Positions 22,766 through 35,031 of a stretch of DNA of 64,000 nucleotides are shown here, one piece after another. A model generated the notes under the pieces. The model ran no database searches and was not told where the DNA came from. It was given only the letters and a program-made list of their open reading frames with translations. Location: the NCBI GenBank assembly GCA_020726505.1, contig JAHLEZ010000025.1:558001-622000 (forward strand). The letters are read 5' to 3'. Made by a program: the position numbers and the translations under genes. Source of the DNA: Leptodontidium sp. MPI-SDFR-AT-0119 (lineage: Eukaryota > Ascomycota > Leotiomycetes > Helotiales > Leptodontidiaceae). Each line of letters opens with the position of its first letter. Position 1 is the stretch's first letter.

Positions 22766-23904
22766 ATGCCGGCACCATTCGAGCGACTGGTAAGGTTCAA
22801 AAACCATAGTGGAGAGATCTTCTATGGCGAACTAGGACTAGATGACACACCGACGAAAGAAGACTTGATTGGTCGCAAGGTTCAGGTGTATACCGGAATC
22901 CACCCTTGGGACGAGGACTTCAAAGTGCTCTCGTCACAGGAGAAAATTGTTGAGGTATGAAACCTTGTAACCCGACCAAATCAAGGCAAATTCAGTTAAC
23001 TCTGATTCTATGGAGGTTTTGTGTCCTATCTCAACCACACCAATTTTTGAATGTGTTGGGTTGAATTACAGAAAACATGTCACAGAAGCCGGTGTTGGTT
23101 CTCCCTGATGACTAGCTTGGCTAAATATTTCTTAATTGCATGCTTGATTTAGTTCCCGGAGGAGAAGTATCCAACGATATTCACCAAACCCCCTGGTACG
23201 TTTGGTTTGGATTTGGATCGTGCAAAGCAGAGTACTTTATGTTCTGACATGGTGATTTTCGAATAGATGCGCTCGCTGGTCCATATGATGATATCCCCAT
23301 CCACAAAGAATGCCAGCTCATGGATTACGAGGTTTGAGACCCCTTGAATTGTTTCTTCAAGTTCACAAGCTCTGGTTTAAGGTGCTTTCTGACTTTTTTT
23401 TTTTTTTAAAAAAAAAAGGCTGAACTGTGCGCCATCATCGGTAAAGACTGCAAAAACGTCGTCACAGAATCGGAAGCTCTGTCTTGCATTCTAGGTTACA
23501 CAGCTGGGAACGATGTATCATCTCGTATTTGGCAAATGCCAGAGCGCTCTGGTAACCAGCATGGCCCATCCAAGTCCTTCGACAAGTTTGCTCCCATCGG
23601 TCCTACAATTCTGAGTCCTTCTGTCGTTCATTCAAGCCCTGAGGGCCTTTCTATAAAGACATTCGTTAATGGCGACAAGCGGCAAGATGCTCAAACAGAT
23701 GATTTGATATTTGACTTTGCAACAGTCATCTGTCATCTCACTCGAGGCGCGACTCTGAGGAAGGGGACTGTGATTATGTCAGGGACTCCAGGTGGTGTGG
23801 CAGCTTTTATGAAGCCGCCACAGTGGCTTAAAGATGGTGATTTAGTTGAGATTGAGATCGAAAAGATTGGAAGGACAGGAAACAAGATGGTCTTTGAAGC
23901 ATAG
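22766..23904 (+). CDS. Fumarylacetoacetate hydrolase (FAH) family enzyme
   Basis: Proposed exons are 22766-22954, 23153-23195, 23267-23331 and 23419-23904, all in phase, giving about 260 residues. The start gives MPAPFERLVRFKN, a usual opening for the single-domain fungal members. The C-terminal lyase/hydrolase domain shows DYEAELCAIIGK with metal-ligand Glu residues, GYTAGNDVSSR with the metal-binding Asp, and GTVIMSGTPGGV. The family hydrolyses or decarboxylates 2,4-dioxo acids made by aromatic ring cleavage (fumarylpyruvate, oxopentenoate-type acids, oxaloacetate) with Mg or Mn. The third intron ends in a T-run plus A-run of about 25 bases. The neighbouring ring-cleavage-type genes favour a catabolic role; the exact substrate is unknown. 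Confidence 0.9.
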
Positions 23905-24180
23905 AGTACATGCCTTTGACTGAAATGCCGAAGAGAAATTCATTTGGACTTGCATTTTTTAGTTTCTGATTGCCTGAATCCACGGCTATGATAATGAGCA
24001 CCATGATATTAAGTTTACCATACTACAGTGAATTCACTTGTGCTGAGAATTGCTGTTGGAGCGAGGCGAGACTCTCACAATTTGCCTTATTAGAACAGTA
24101 CATCAAATCAATACGATCATCCGAGAATCAGATTGGACTTGAATCTTCATTGCTGTATGCTACTCTATAGATCAAATAAC

Positions 24181-24741
24181 CTAGAATCCCCTCGGACCGC
24201 ACTCAATCCTCTTCTTAATATCAGCATGACTCTCTCCGCTCTTCAGACGCTTCACCAGATCCTCCGGGTCAAAGTCCGTCCCGATAGGATTCTGCGCGAA
24301 GGCCTCCGAGGCCATGAACTCGTTCGCCGCCTCCGCAGTATCAAAATTGTCCACTTGAGTCTCGATGCGATTTCCGTCAGGGTCGGTGTAGTACATGCTT
24401 GTTGTCGGCCCATGATTCAAGCAGATGGACGGCACGATCCCGAGTTCTTTGCGTTGTAGATATGACTCGACAAGATCGTCTAGTGTATCGAATGCAAATG
24501 CGATGTGATCCATTCCTGCTGCGTCTTTGTCTTTCTCCTGGGTGCCTGGAATGCCGACAATCGCGATTCGGTGGTGCTCTTCATCGTAGCGAAGAAACGA
24601 GAGCATTTTGTTCTCGTAGCTGGCTTCTGCGCCGAGGAACGTCTTGTAGTAGTCGACCATGGGCTTGAAGTTTGCTGTGCGTAAGACCACATGGGCCAGC
24701 ATAGAAGGGCTTTTGACTTTTGCCATTATTGGAGAGCGCAC
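24181..24741 (-). CDS. VOC-fold metalloenzyme, extradiol-dioxygenase/glyoxalase type
   Basis: Single exon, 186 residues; an internal Met at position 6 is an alternative start. The vicinal-oxygen-chelate fold is evident: MLAHVVLRT at the start with His17, GMDHIAFAF with His79 and YTDPDGNRIETQ with Glu127. Together these form the 2-His-1-Glu site of extradiol ring-cleaving dioxygenases and of glyoxalase-type isomerases. Fungal proteins of this length are often annotated biphenyl-2,3-diol 1,2-dioxygenase-like. It is convergent with the FAH-family gene, 276 bp away. A ring-fission step feeding the FAH-family hydrolase is an attractive inference, but the fold also serves lyases and isomerases. Confidence 0.88.
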   Translation of the reverse strand: MRSPIMAKVKSPSMLAHVVLRTANFKPMVDYYKTFLGAEASYENKMLSFLRYDEEHHRIAIVGIPGTQEKDKDAAGMDHIAFAFDTLDDLVESYLQRKELGIVPSICLNHGPTTSMYYTDPDGNRIETQVDNFDTAEAANEFMASEAFAQNPIGTDFDPEDLVKRLKSGESHADIKKRIECGPRGF

Positions 24742-25359
24742 TGAGGAGTCGGTTTCGGTGATAAGGTTGAGCGGGGAGCTTGTGATTGCAATACTGGTAG
24801 CTGGTAGAATAGATGCTGGTGGACAACTTTACAGAATCATGTTCAAATTGGCTATATTTCTAATCTAATACCCCGGAGGGCTGTGTGGTGGAAGTGGATG
24901 GACCGAAATCATCGTCATTCCTCCTTACTCTTAGCATCCGGATGCTATTGCGTTTCACATGTTCACATCGCTCCATATTTCTCCGAATACCTACCCGGAT
25001 AATAGGGGTGACACTGAGCCCGCAATCCCCGCACTCTCAGCCTTCGGATGCTACAGTATTGCGCTCCGCCGGTTCTAAACCATGTTAGCCGAGGGAATTT
25101 TACCCAATACGCTTTCAAATTCGGAGGAACTGCCTATGGTTCTCCGTTGACTCCTGATTTGTTGGCTAGAAGTGAGATCTGTGGCTCAGGTCACGCGTGC
25201 TTAATGATTTTAGGGAGCTTCAATATTTGTTGCAAGGACGATGCATTAACAGCGAAGTCAAATTAGTACTATTTATACTCCAGTAACTTATCCAAGTTTA
25301 AGCTACAATATATCACCTAACAAGTAGGCAAATACAGTAATCGTAATTCCAGTGATTTC
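24742..25359. other. Intergenic
   Basis: This is the upstream region of the VOC gene plus a spacer. Open frames here have no recognisable domain. Confidence 0.4.
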
Positions 25360-26023
25360 AGACTTGCTGCTCAACTTGAAACTCTTCCCATCCCTTTGCT
25401 TTGGCAACCCCAACAGGTACCTAGGTGAACTAGATTAGATCCGATACGGTTTGTCATATATTTCTGAATGTCACCAAGAAAAAATGCAGTTACCATCGCA
25501 CTGGCGCCGAAAGGAATGCTAACAACCACACATTGCAAGGACTCTGAATATTCCCATTGGCTTCCAAGGGTAGCAGCCTCGATAACGTAAGGCGTGACAC
25601 CTTGGACACCAGCCAACTTGTCCGGACACGCAAAAAATCCATCGAAAACTCCACAAGCTACGTCGCTTGGAGGCCAGCGCCGAGGGCAAATTTCTCAACC
25701 TGCTTCGGGAGCTGATCTTTGAGCTTATTCGCAAAAATATTGCAGTAGATGCTGTGCCCGATGGGGGCTCCAACCGCTCGAGTTGCCAACGTGAGTGCTG
25801 TTGTCGTTACGATGATTCCATTCGGATAGGCAATCATGATGACCGTAGCAGCAGCTATCGACCGAACGTGGCTGTAATATCTATTTGTTGAGTAAGTGTT
25901 GGTACAAGTCATATATTGGTCACATGACCCTGCGTAGCTTGCGCGATGCCAAGAAGAAGCTCTTCGCAGCTCCCGCAGTCTTAGAAAGATCAAGAATATC
26001 AACACCACACACAGCAAGAGCAT
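25360..26023 (-). pseudogene. C-terminal fragment of an MFS (TRI12-type) efflux pump
   Basis: Three overlapping minus-strand frames, shifted against each other, read in order as the last third of a fungal 14-TM drug/siderophore/trichothecene-type transporter. The pieces are STNRYYSHVRSIAAATV and LATRAVGAPIGHSIYCNIF (about 25890-25740), then GVTPYVIEAATLGSQWEY and a SIPFGASAMVTAFFLGDI segment (about 25600-25450). The N-terminal two thirds are absent. At least two frameshifts are needed. It is a remnant, not a working pump. Confidence 0.7.
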
Positions 26024-26051
26024 AGTACAGAGTACTACGCCTTTTTGCCCC

Positions 26052-26381
26052 GTGGTAAAGCGGTCACCCTACGGCTCTACGTCTCCCCTGAATCCCCGAA
26101 TCACCGGCGAAGCTGAATTAGACCAAATTCGGAAGCAACCTGAGATCCCGACCGTAAGGTATTTAATGGACGAGATATACGCACTCCAGGGGACGCAAGA
26201 TCTGAAGAGCGACATCCGTGCTCGTTCAAAAAAAGAATCAAAAATTCGAGATCAGGTAATTGTCAGAGATGGCTCCAGAAAAAGTGGCTATAAGAAAGCC
26301 GATATTCCACGCACCAACTTTCAGGGGTTTCGGGTCATGGACGGAGCGAAGGTAGCCATCAAAAGGAAGCACAGCCGCTAA
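26052..26381 (+). CDS. Hypothetical ORF, 109 residues
   Basis: A Lys/Arg-rich single open frame of unknown function, with no signal peptide, membrane segment or domain recognised. It begins about 30 bases past the transporter fragment and could be chance. Confidence 0.2.
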   Translation: MVKRSPYGSTSPLNPRITGEAELDQIRKQPEIPTVRYLMDEIYALQGTQDLKSDIRARSKKESKIRDQVIVRDGSRKSGYKKADIPRTNFQGFRVMDGAKVAIKRKHSR

Positions 26382-26808
26382 AGGAAGCGTATAGGATACT
26401 GGAAGTCAGGGTGATTTGTTCAGGCCTCCCAAATCACCTTCAATGCAGAGCCTAAAGCGCTACCAACGAAATACAATGGGAGTTGTGAGCCTGATTTGGT
26501 GCCAGTCCACACCCACCAGACAGAATTTCCCCAACCTCAAAATGCGGGCACGGCGATCTTGGTAATGGGATTTCCTTGAATATGCCTGGAAAGTTGATAC
26601 CAAAGAACCCCCGAGTGCGTAAGTAGATATATGCACTTGAAGAAGCGGGGGATAGTAGTTGTTGAATGTGGCATTAAGGATCAATATGTCGATTAATCAC
26701 TTAAATGTAACATTTTCAGGTTTCTAGGTACACCACTCCTCATTTTGAATTATGCAGAGGTTCAAAAATAAGACTTCCTACACCACTAATCATCTTGAAG
26801 AGCCTTTT

Positions 26809-27393
26809 TCATTGGTGCCGAGTCCTAAGAATCGTCAGAAAATACAATGGGACATGGGGAGAATCCCCTGTTCTTACCGCCCACACCTGGTACAATTTAA
26901 TCTTTGGGGTCTGGGAGGCATCCTCAGCCACGAGGGTGATCCGTGCTGTGAAGTCTCCCGCGACGTCTTTCCCATTGGCAAGCTCCATCTTCACATGACC
27001 AAGGAGCAAGAGGTCAAGAGATTGCGCATCGTGCGCGTAAACTCTGATGACTGTGTGTCGCCTGGTCTTAACCAGCTTCCAAGCTTCGTCTCTGCTCCTT
27101 CGAATTGCTAGAATGATTTGATTCTGTTAAAAAAAAAAAAAAAATTGGACGCTTCGATCGGGGCTTAAGCTAGCGTCATGAGTGAAGGACAGTACACACA
27201 CACCTTCCGAGCCTTCAGCGGCTCCCCCTGGCCCAACCATGGTGCCATCCGGCATAAATATTGTCTCTGCTAGACGATCACCAGTATCTAGGCTATCGCT
27301 GTCCAATAGAAGAAAAAACTGGTCGATCAAAGCTTTGATCTGAGGGCTAGGCGAGGTCGAAGGCCACTCTGTTGCTGCAGTATTGTATCCCAT
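26809..27393 (-). CDS. SnoaL/NTF2-like protein
   Basis: Two exons, 27393-27204 and 27107-26809, join in phase for 162 residues; the start at 27393 gives MGYNTAATEWP. Features of the SnoaL-like cone fold are visible: an N-terminal helix (IKALIDQFFLLLDS), FMPDGTMVGPG, then RRHTVIRVYAHD, LLLGHVKMEL and a final strand IKLYQVWAV. The family covers polyketide cyclases, dehydratases and many uncharacterised fungal proteins acting on small organic acids or ring compounds. A poly-T run (about 27129-27143) sits inside the intron on the coding strand. Its place between the ring-cleavage genes and the second regulator suggests an accessory isomerase or hydratase role, which is inference. Confidence 0.72.
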
Positions 27394-27968
27394 GGTCGGT
27401 GAGGCACTGGAGATGAATCGCTCGCTAGCCAGGCAGAGAGAGAATGTTGGCAATTTTTCTTCCAGTGGTGGCTGATGTTGGTGTTGGTGTTCATGTTGAT
27501 GTGGTGATATTAAGTGATATTAAGTATATTCGAAGGGGAAGGAAATATTAGTTGCGTTGCGTGCTGTACTTTAATTACTGCACTGTTCGGCCCTTGAAGA
27601 ACCCAGGGCGGTCAGCCGGGGCTGCCTCGTTCCGGGCTCCGCGCCCCCACCACTCGCGTACGCATTAGCCTCGCTAACCCTTTCTGGCCATGAGCACGTG
27701 TCTCATCTCGCCTCGATTACTAATACTACCAGCAGAGCAGTTGCTTACCCCGCGTTGTCCCACGTACATGGATGGGTAGGTCACAACACGGAGACCCCAG
27801 TATTTATGCATTTAACCCCGGATATTATGAACGCTACCTATCCCCGCATTTGACTTTACCACATCTCAGGCTGGACCGACTCTCCTCGCCTCGCCACCTA
27901 CCACCTCACCACCTCCCCCGAAGAAGAATCCTGCTGCATCATTATCGAAGGGCCTTGACCAGATCAGC
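27394..27968. promoter_or_regulatory. Divergent upstream region of the SnoaL-like gene and regulator
   Basis: 575 bases between two divergent starts. A short repeat, GTTGGTGTTGGTGTTCATGT, lies at about 27476-27495 near the SnoaL start. The other open frames are unconvincing. Confidence 0.4.
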
Positions 27969-30902
27969 ATGTCGAATGGGATGAATCAGTCGGCGAATAC
28001 GAAATGTGTCGTTGCATGCGAATACTGTCGCGCGAAGAAAATCAAATGTGAGGAGCTCCCGGTCTTATCTCGTGTCTAGGTTAGAAATATAGTGTCAAGG
28101 GTCAGTCAGTTAATACGACAACGTCGTAGGTGATGCAGTTCAGCCATGTAAAAGCTGTGTGGTAAGTAACAAATGAGCCCTGCTCGGGCGACACATAGAC
28201 ACTGCGCTGACTAGGCTTGATGTCTGTACTAGAGTCATGGAAGAGCCAGTCTCTGTTATCTCCCGTCTCCAAACCCAAGGCCACGACGGAATGCAAAGGA
28301 GAGACACAAACTCCTTCAAGACAAGCTGGACCGGGCCGAGGCTCTCCTCCGTGCTGCAGGGCTCACAACAGCAGGGCTGGATGAGCCCGAGGCGCAGGTG
28401 GTAAACTCGACCTTCGACAACTTCAACCAGCCAGATGGTGTGAGGGGCCATGTAAGATCAGAGAGCTTCACTTCGCCTTACCCACGTACCGTTGACATGC
28501 CAACTCGTCCCTTTGAGGCGAACACATCTACCCACACCTCACAACCACCACCACTGTCGGGGGGCCCCGTAGACAATGCTGCAGATCCGTCATTTCTGCC
28601 TTCTCCGTTGGGATCATATACTTCTCAGGGCCACTCTCGACAGTCCGGTATGGCGGAATTGGGTCATGATGGTCACAGCCCGAGAACCAGTGTGGTGGTG
28701 TCAAATTCAAATCCAAATTCGATTCGACCTCATCGATCCGCTAGTCTTGGCGGAGCGCCTACATATAATTCAGAAGCAGCATCCGCTGAACATATAGGGC
28801 GATTCCCAGATACTCATTCTGCTGCAAATGCTGGTGGAAACACACAGCTCCAAAGTCCGATGACATCACCAGATTCTGGTGAAAGTGTAAGTCACCACAC
28901 CCTCCCACTCGCATAGCCTAGCGACTAACTCTCGATAATAGCCAACCCAAATCGAAGTGCATGGTTCGTATTTCATGTACCTGAACGTGGTCTGTTTACT
29001 AACTGCGTGCTAGGGCCAGGATCTTTTCTTTCGGTTTGTTCAGATGCGGGCATGGTGTGGGTCGCAACACGGATTGGAGGGCCTTCAAACTTCACTAGCA
29101 GTGCCGCCTCGCTCGCATCTTTTGTTGCCCGGAGTTTGAAGTTGCAACAACCCTCGAAGGTTGAGCGAGTGGCAGAACCAGATCCAGAAACGGCAAGAAA
29201 ATATGCTCAAAGTAAGTGTGGGGGATATTATTGGACTACGTAGCCTTTTTTGATATGCTTAACTAATCTTGTGTAGTCTTCTTCGAAGAGTGTTTTGAGG
29301 GTACCATGAACGTAATTCATCGCTCTAACTTTGAAGCCCGTCTCAATGCTCATCTTGATTCTGGAGACAACGACACTGAAACAGACCCCGCTTGGTACGC
29401 ATTACGAAACACGGTATACGCCTTTGGAGCCAGGACAACAACCAACAGAGACTCGCAAACAAACGGATGGGCCGAGGCTCAGCTCCATGGGTGGAAATAT
29501 TTCCAAAACGCATTTTCCGTGCATTCGGACCTCGTTTACTCATGGTCATCTGTTCCAGCCGTTCAAGCTGTTTTCTGTATGGTATGTATCATGTCTCCTT
29601 ATATCACTCTACTGAAGTGTCTTATTACAGGCAATATATGTGGAGGGCATCGGGGCTCCAAAGCTTGAATATATGCTCATTAGCAATGCCTTACGACTCG
29701 CTCAGGCAAAAGGCCTCTACACAAAACCTTCAGCTTCCTGGAATATTCCAGAAGCGGAGCTCCAAAATCGCCGCTGGTTGTTTTGGTCCATCTATGTCTA
29801 TGAAAAGCACATTTGTTTTCGTTCGAGAAGACCATCTGTAAGATCCCCTCCGTAAAGGCAGTCCAGACTTGTGCCAGAACTTCCCTTGTGAATCTTGTTA
29901 ACGTACCTCAGATGGTTGACGATGATGACATCGATTGCCCTTTCCCTGACTATGCACCTGACGGTAACTCCCACGGGGCCGAAATTCTGAAACATGTCAT
30001 TTATCACGCCCAGATTACATCCGCGGTAATGAAAGACTTGCTTTCAGTGAAAGGTCGCCGGAAACCACCCTCGATCATAGCCAAGATAGTTCAAGAACTT
30101 GACGCACGTCTTGAGTCGTGGCAGAACAACTTGCCTCATTATCTGAAGCCTACCCTTCCTTTACAGACACACAATCTCCCTGCGGGACTTTTTGCGGAGC
30201 ATAAGCTCTGGGTTTATCTCTCTTACTATGGAACTTTATCAGCAATTCATTCTGTGTTCGCCTGCCCGTGGAATTCTCCCAGCGAAAATGTCGAACCAGA
30301 TAACGGGGTTCAGGAGCAGATGAATCGTAGTCTCTTTGTCGTGGCTGACGCAGCAAGGAAGATTATCTTGGTGACACGGAGTATCACAATTGATGCCACG
30401 GCCCCTGTTTGGTGAGTCGGGACTCTGCACAGCCTTTCCCCTGGTAGCATTATTGACATCACTAGGCTGACGTTCTTTTTCCCACTGATGAGCATGGTGA
30501 ACTTGTTCACTTATATTCTCGGTTTCCCTTCACTGCCGTCTGTGTCTGCAGATCTTGGCTTACTGGACATGGTTGCTGGTTACTTTGGCTACCTTGGCTT
30601 TTCAACATCATCACAAATTTCCCTTTCGTTTGCAAAGGAAATTACACAATGGGCTCGTGCAGCAGTGGGAAGAGCGAGCGAGGGCCAGGTTCAACAGGGT
30701 CGGGCTCCATTCCAGGGGTCAACCGTGTCGAAGGGTCTGACCACTGATTTCGAAATCTCGTATGATGTATGTGTGGTTTGTTCCCTCTATTTTCCTCCAT
30801 CACCGCCACTGGAAGGAGGCACGCTAACCTTTCGTAGTTTGGTGATATAGGAAGAGCTGATTTTAGTCTTGATGATTGGCCTACCTTCTTTCCGGCAATA
30901 TA
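27969..30902 (+). CDS. Zn(II)2Cys6 transcription factor with fungal-specific regulatory domain
   Basis: The start at 27969 leads into ACEYCRAKKIKC split by an intron, DAVQPCKSCV, a further intron, and a SHGRASLC stretch, so all six zinc-ligand cysteines are present. A leucine-rich dimerisation helix follows (QDKLDRAEALLRAAG), then a Ser/Pro-rich linker. The middle homology region follows (HRSNFEARL; YVEGIGAPKLEYML; RWLFWSIYVYEKH; DDDDIDCPFP), then a long helical C-terminus ending FSLDDWPTFFPAI at 30902 after a last intron near 30772-30838. About eight exons. No disabling lesion was seen. It is the only apparently working regulator in the core and the best candidate for pathway-specific control of the surrounding genes. 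Confidence 0.88.
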
Positions 30903-32483
30903 AAAGCTGGTGTCTACAGATAATCATCTGAACATTCAATTCTTTATCACAAAACGCAGTGCAACCTCCTTACCTGCATCGGCTACGAAGTTGATGTGTT
31001 GGCGAACGGGGGGTTAAAATAGGGATTGGTCGACCTTTATAGCTTGCGCTGTTACCAGCAGAAGTTGGGGGGAAACAGGAACAACAGTCCTGGTCGCGCC
31101 GTCATCTGAGAGGTACTGCTGGAATGAAATAGTGGGTTCGAGATGTGGCCTAGTTGTGAGCCGATGTTTGAGGCAGCAGAGGTTTTTGCTGCTTTGAGTG
31201 TAAATGCGAGTATGAATGCTCAGAGCTGGGGCTTGGATGTCGATGAGAGCTGTGATATTAGTTGTACGTTGCTACTTTGTGAGCTTTTAGGGGAGTGATA
31301 TTTGGACTGTAAGCTGTAGCTTGCATCTAGTTCGCTAGCGTTGCATATAGCATTTGCGCGTATGAGTTATGTACTTGTAATCTTACCTTCTGCGACAAGA
31401 AATGAAAGGGGAAACGGGAACTTGTAGAAAACGAGAAGAAGCATTGTCAGTCAAGAATCCAAGTACAACCAATAAATTATTCTACATCACCAAACAGTGA
31501 GTCTTCCGAACCACTCTCTTGCTCTTCAGGGAGGCATTTATGCTCGCAGTCGTCCAATACAACAATCAACGAAACACACATAAACCATATTGTATGCGAT
31601 TGCGATGGCGGTGGATGTGGGAGTTTACGTAGGTTGAATGGGAGATGCGTTGTGATTCAAATTCGAACCTGTTTGGCAATTGAGGACAGATTGAACGCTT
31701 CTTCAATTGTCATATCCTAAACCGAAACAACATTCAAATCCCGCATCATCTCTCCTACTCCTCCAATTCAAGATTCCCATTACAACCAACGCCCCCACAA
31801 CTCGATTTGACCTCCAAATCTTAGTCAAGAGGCTCCACATACTCACAGCTTCCACATTTCACACCTATCGGGTAAATTAACGTCCAAAAGCCTGGCCCGA
31901 TTTCAAGCTTGCCAAGAAGAAAATCGAGAAATACACGCAACTTCATCTTGATAGTGCTGTGAGCCAGGGTTTGCAAATAAGCTAGACTGTCTGTTAGCGA
32001 GTATGATGGTGGTGTTGATTTCTGGGACGAACGACAGCGCTGAAGTTGTCCTGGGCGTAAGCTCCCTTTCTTATCAATCCACCCCTTTTCTCAAAATCAC
32101 TAAAGAGAACTTCTGTGCTCAACAACCTTTGGCAGTTTGAGGTAGCTTTCGATTTGCATCTAGACTAATATTAGCGATCTGTAATTACATGATCCGCATC
32201 ATACAAGGGTGTTGTTCCTGATGCGGGGAAAGAGTAGTTTGTTCAGCACGAAGAGGTAGAATTTATAGCTGCCATTTACCACTTCAACAAACTACATTGG
32301 CATAATCCTTCTCCCTTCCCCATGACACGTGGGTTGTTTGGCTTTCAACACATTCTAGGAACACATTCTTCCAAACTTTTAGCAAGGCCTGCGCTGTAGC
32401 AGACAATAATTGATCGACTCACTCATACAAGAGTTGTGGAAAGGTAAATGAATGCCCCCCACCTCCCGGCATTCCCACCTCGC
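30903..32483. other. Long intergenic region
   Basis: No coding frame longer than about 60 codons and no domain. Composition is balanced, so it is not transposon-derived AT-rich DNA. It separates a plus-strand gene from a minus-strand gene end to end, so it carries two 3' ends and no obvious promoter role. Confidence 0.45.
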
Positions 32484-35031
32484 TCAAAGTTTAGCAGTAA
32501 TCTCTTCCCCCTTCGCCACCACCTTCTCGATCTCAAAGAAACGCTTAAAATACGTTAAACTCTCCGGGTTCGCCAAGGCACCCGAAGGCGTGATATTCAC
32601 ACCTGAAACAACCTGTTTGACAGCCAGTTCAATCTTCTTCCCATTCATCGTGTAAGGAATATCAGGGACTTCGAGGACGTACTTTGGAACGTGACGAGGG
32701 CTGAGAGTTTTGAAAATAGTGTCTTTGAGCGAAGAGACTAGATCGAGATTGAATGCGTTGGGGGATTTCATCTTGACGAATAGGATCACAGTTTCGTCGG
32801 AATCGCAAGAGCGGCGTTGGCCAACGCAGATGGAGTCCTCGATTGTAGTTTCGGTGAACTTCTCGATGGCGTTGTAGATTTCTGCTGAGCCGAATCGGAT
32901 TCCGGATGGGTTTAGAACGCCGTCTCTGTGGATAACGATGAGTAAGTGATATATCCCTAAGCTAGAGCAGCTTCTGTCAATATTGTGGCAGGACTCACGA
33001 TCTACCAAGCATCACGTAACCACCTGTGCTCGGTGTAAGCAAGACGAAATCACCTTGATTCCAGATCCTATCCCCGAATTTCTCAAAGTATGAAGAACGA
33101 TATCTGCTCCCCTCGGTATCACCCCAGAACCCCACCGGTTGGCTGGGAAAGGGTTCTCGACATACTAGTTCGCCGGCTTTGCCTGTAGGCATGATTGACT
33201 GTGCCGATGCATCGCAGATATCGACCGCCATTCCTAAGGCTGGTCCTTGAATTTCTCCCGCGTAGACGGGCATTGTGGGGTCCCCGGTCACGACTAGTAG
33301 GTATCCTCTCATCAATATTTGCGAGGGCGGTCGATTGGAAAAGAGCTTACGCGAGCATGCCATATCTGTACCTCCACTCGCGGACACCAGATGCACGCTA
33401 GGAGGAAACGCCATACTGTAAACCCATTCACAAACTTCCGCATTAAGAACAGATCCAGTTGAGGACACTGTTCTCAAAGACGAGAGGTCGACAACCTCTC
33501 CTTATCAAACAATGAGTACTAAGTGGAGAACGGTATCACTTCAGAATGGGACTTACGAGGCTTGATTCCTAACGTCTTGAGGTCTGTTAGGAATCTGGCA
33601 GAGGTACCATAGAGAGAAATTCTGAGCAAAAAGTCAGCTCATATGGCACTCAGAAAAGGAGAGCTCTGTATTTAACCGTACCTAAATTTTTCGGCCAGCC
33701 TGAAGGTGACGAGTGGGTCAGGAACGAAAGGCGATCCATCATATACCAAAACTTTCCCGCCGTATGATAGACCGCAAAGAACCATGGCCCACATTATCCA
33801 TCCAGTCTGAGATTGAACAGTTGTCAGTTATGTGGTGTAGGGACCCTGCGGGCGCAAGCGTTACTCACGGTCGTGTACTGAAAGATAGTATCGCCTGTCC
33901 GGACATCCAACGAAAGCATGTAGTCCTTTTTGACTTGCAGGAGAAGACCCTAAACAACGAATATTAAAAAGACCATTCGAGTTGGGAGACGGGGAGTCAA
34001 AGTGACTTACGCAGGCGCTGTGTATGATGCATTTGGGTGCTCCGGTCTAGAAGTAGAAATTCAGCCAGAAAGTCTTCCCATGTCCGAGAACCACTTGAAA
34101 CTTACCGTTCCCGATGAATACACAATGAATCCTGGATGATTGAATGGAAGCTGGGCAAAAGAAAGCTTTCTACCAGTACCCGAACCAATGAAGTCTTCCC
34201 AGAGATGAATTTGGCTCTGCGGCTCTGATGCAATCACCACTCGCCTTGGAATAAACACAGCGAATTTGAAGCTTGGAGTCCCACGAAGTTGTTTGAGGCA
34301 GTCTTCATACTTTGGTACTAGATCTCGCAGCTTGTTGTTATAGACCACAGACGTTTCGAAAAAGACTATCTTCGGTTGGATCTGCAAGAGTCGATCCATT
34401 ATACCTTTCGTACCCATATCCGGCGAGGAAGTTGACCAAACAGCACCTATGGACAGCGCTGCTAGGCAGATTACAATAGCTTCGAAGCAGTGAGAAATGA
34501 TCGCTGCGACACGATCGCCCTTTTGAATTCCTGCGGCTGCCAGAGCATCCGCAGTGCTCTCGACACTCGCCCACAGTTCGCCCCAAGTGTAGGAACGAAG
34601 GTCATGGGCTCCTTCAAAGCATGCATGCATTGCAATTTCATGTTGAGCTTTACCCTCCAATATATGCTGGGCGAAGTTCATGCGGATATCAGGAAAGAAT
34701 TGTGGTGTTGGAAACATGGGACGGCCCTAGGAGCAAAGAGCGGCAAATCAGTATTTGCTTTGTTTAAATTAATTTTAGAAGAAAAATGTACCGCAGAGTG
34801 CAGAGAAAGAGTTGGAGTAACGCCTGGCTTCAATTTCTCGAACTCAAAAAGCTCGAGCCACCAGTCCGGAGCTGTGCGGGGATTTGTTGTCCAAGCTTGA
34901 AGCTCTCGCGAGTTTTGAAGCTGTAGTCCCCGTCTCGAATTGACATATCTGCGGAAGATATCGATGTTCGTTTTGGTGACATCTTTGGGTGACCATATCT
35001 TTTTGGGGGCAGGGGTGTGAGAGCTCGACAT
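32484..35031 (-). CDS. Acetoacetyl-CoA synthetase
   Basis: Nine proposed exons, all in phase: 35031-34792, 34726-34106, 34046-34011, 33949-33869, 33806-33682, 33621-33557, 33500-33351, 33305-32999 and 32925-32484, about 690 residues. The N-terminus (KKIWSPKDVTKTNIDIFRRY, then YTWGELW) is characteristic of the acetoacetate-CoA ligase family. Adenylation motifs follow: VYSSGTTGAPKCIIH (P-loop), TGWIMW, the SASGGTD motif and GDFV. The C-terminal domain has the catalytic Lys in YTMNGKKIE. It activates acetoacetate with ATP and CoA in the cytosol. Acetoacetate arises from homogentisate cleavage and from leucine breakdown, which links it to the FAH-family and 2-oxoacid dehydrogenase genes nearby. 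Confidence 0.93.

Noticed and set aside
22462..22809. 115-residue plus-strand ORF before the FAH-family gene
   Set aside because: It overlaps the FAH start in another frame and has no recognisable domain; the FAH frame at 22766 is clear.
26030..26110. Possible tRNA near the CCCCGTGGTAAAGCGG stretch
   Set aside because: A cloverleaf could not be drawn; no acceptor stem or anticodon arm pairs.
26752..27111. 119-residue plus-strand ORF
   Set aside because: It is antisense to the second exon of the SnoaL-like gene, whose minus-strand frame joins in phase with its first exon.
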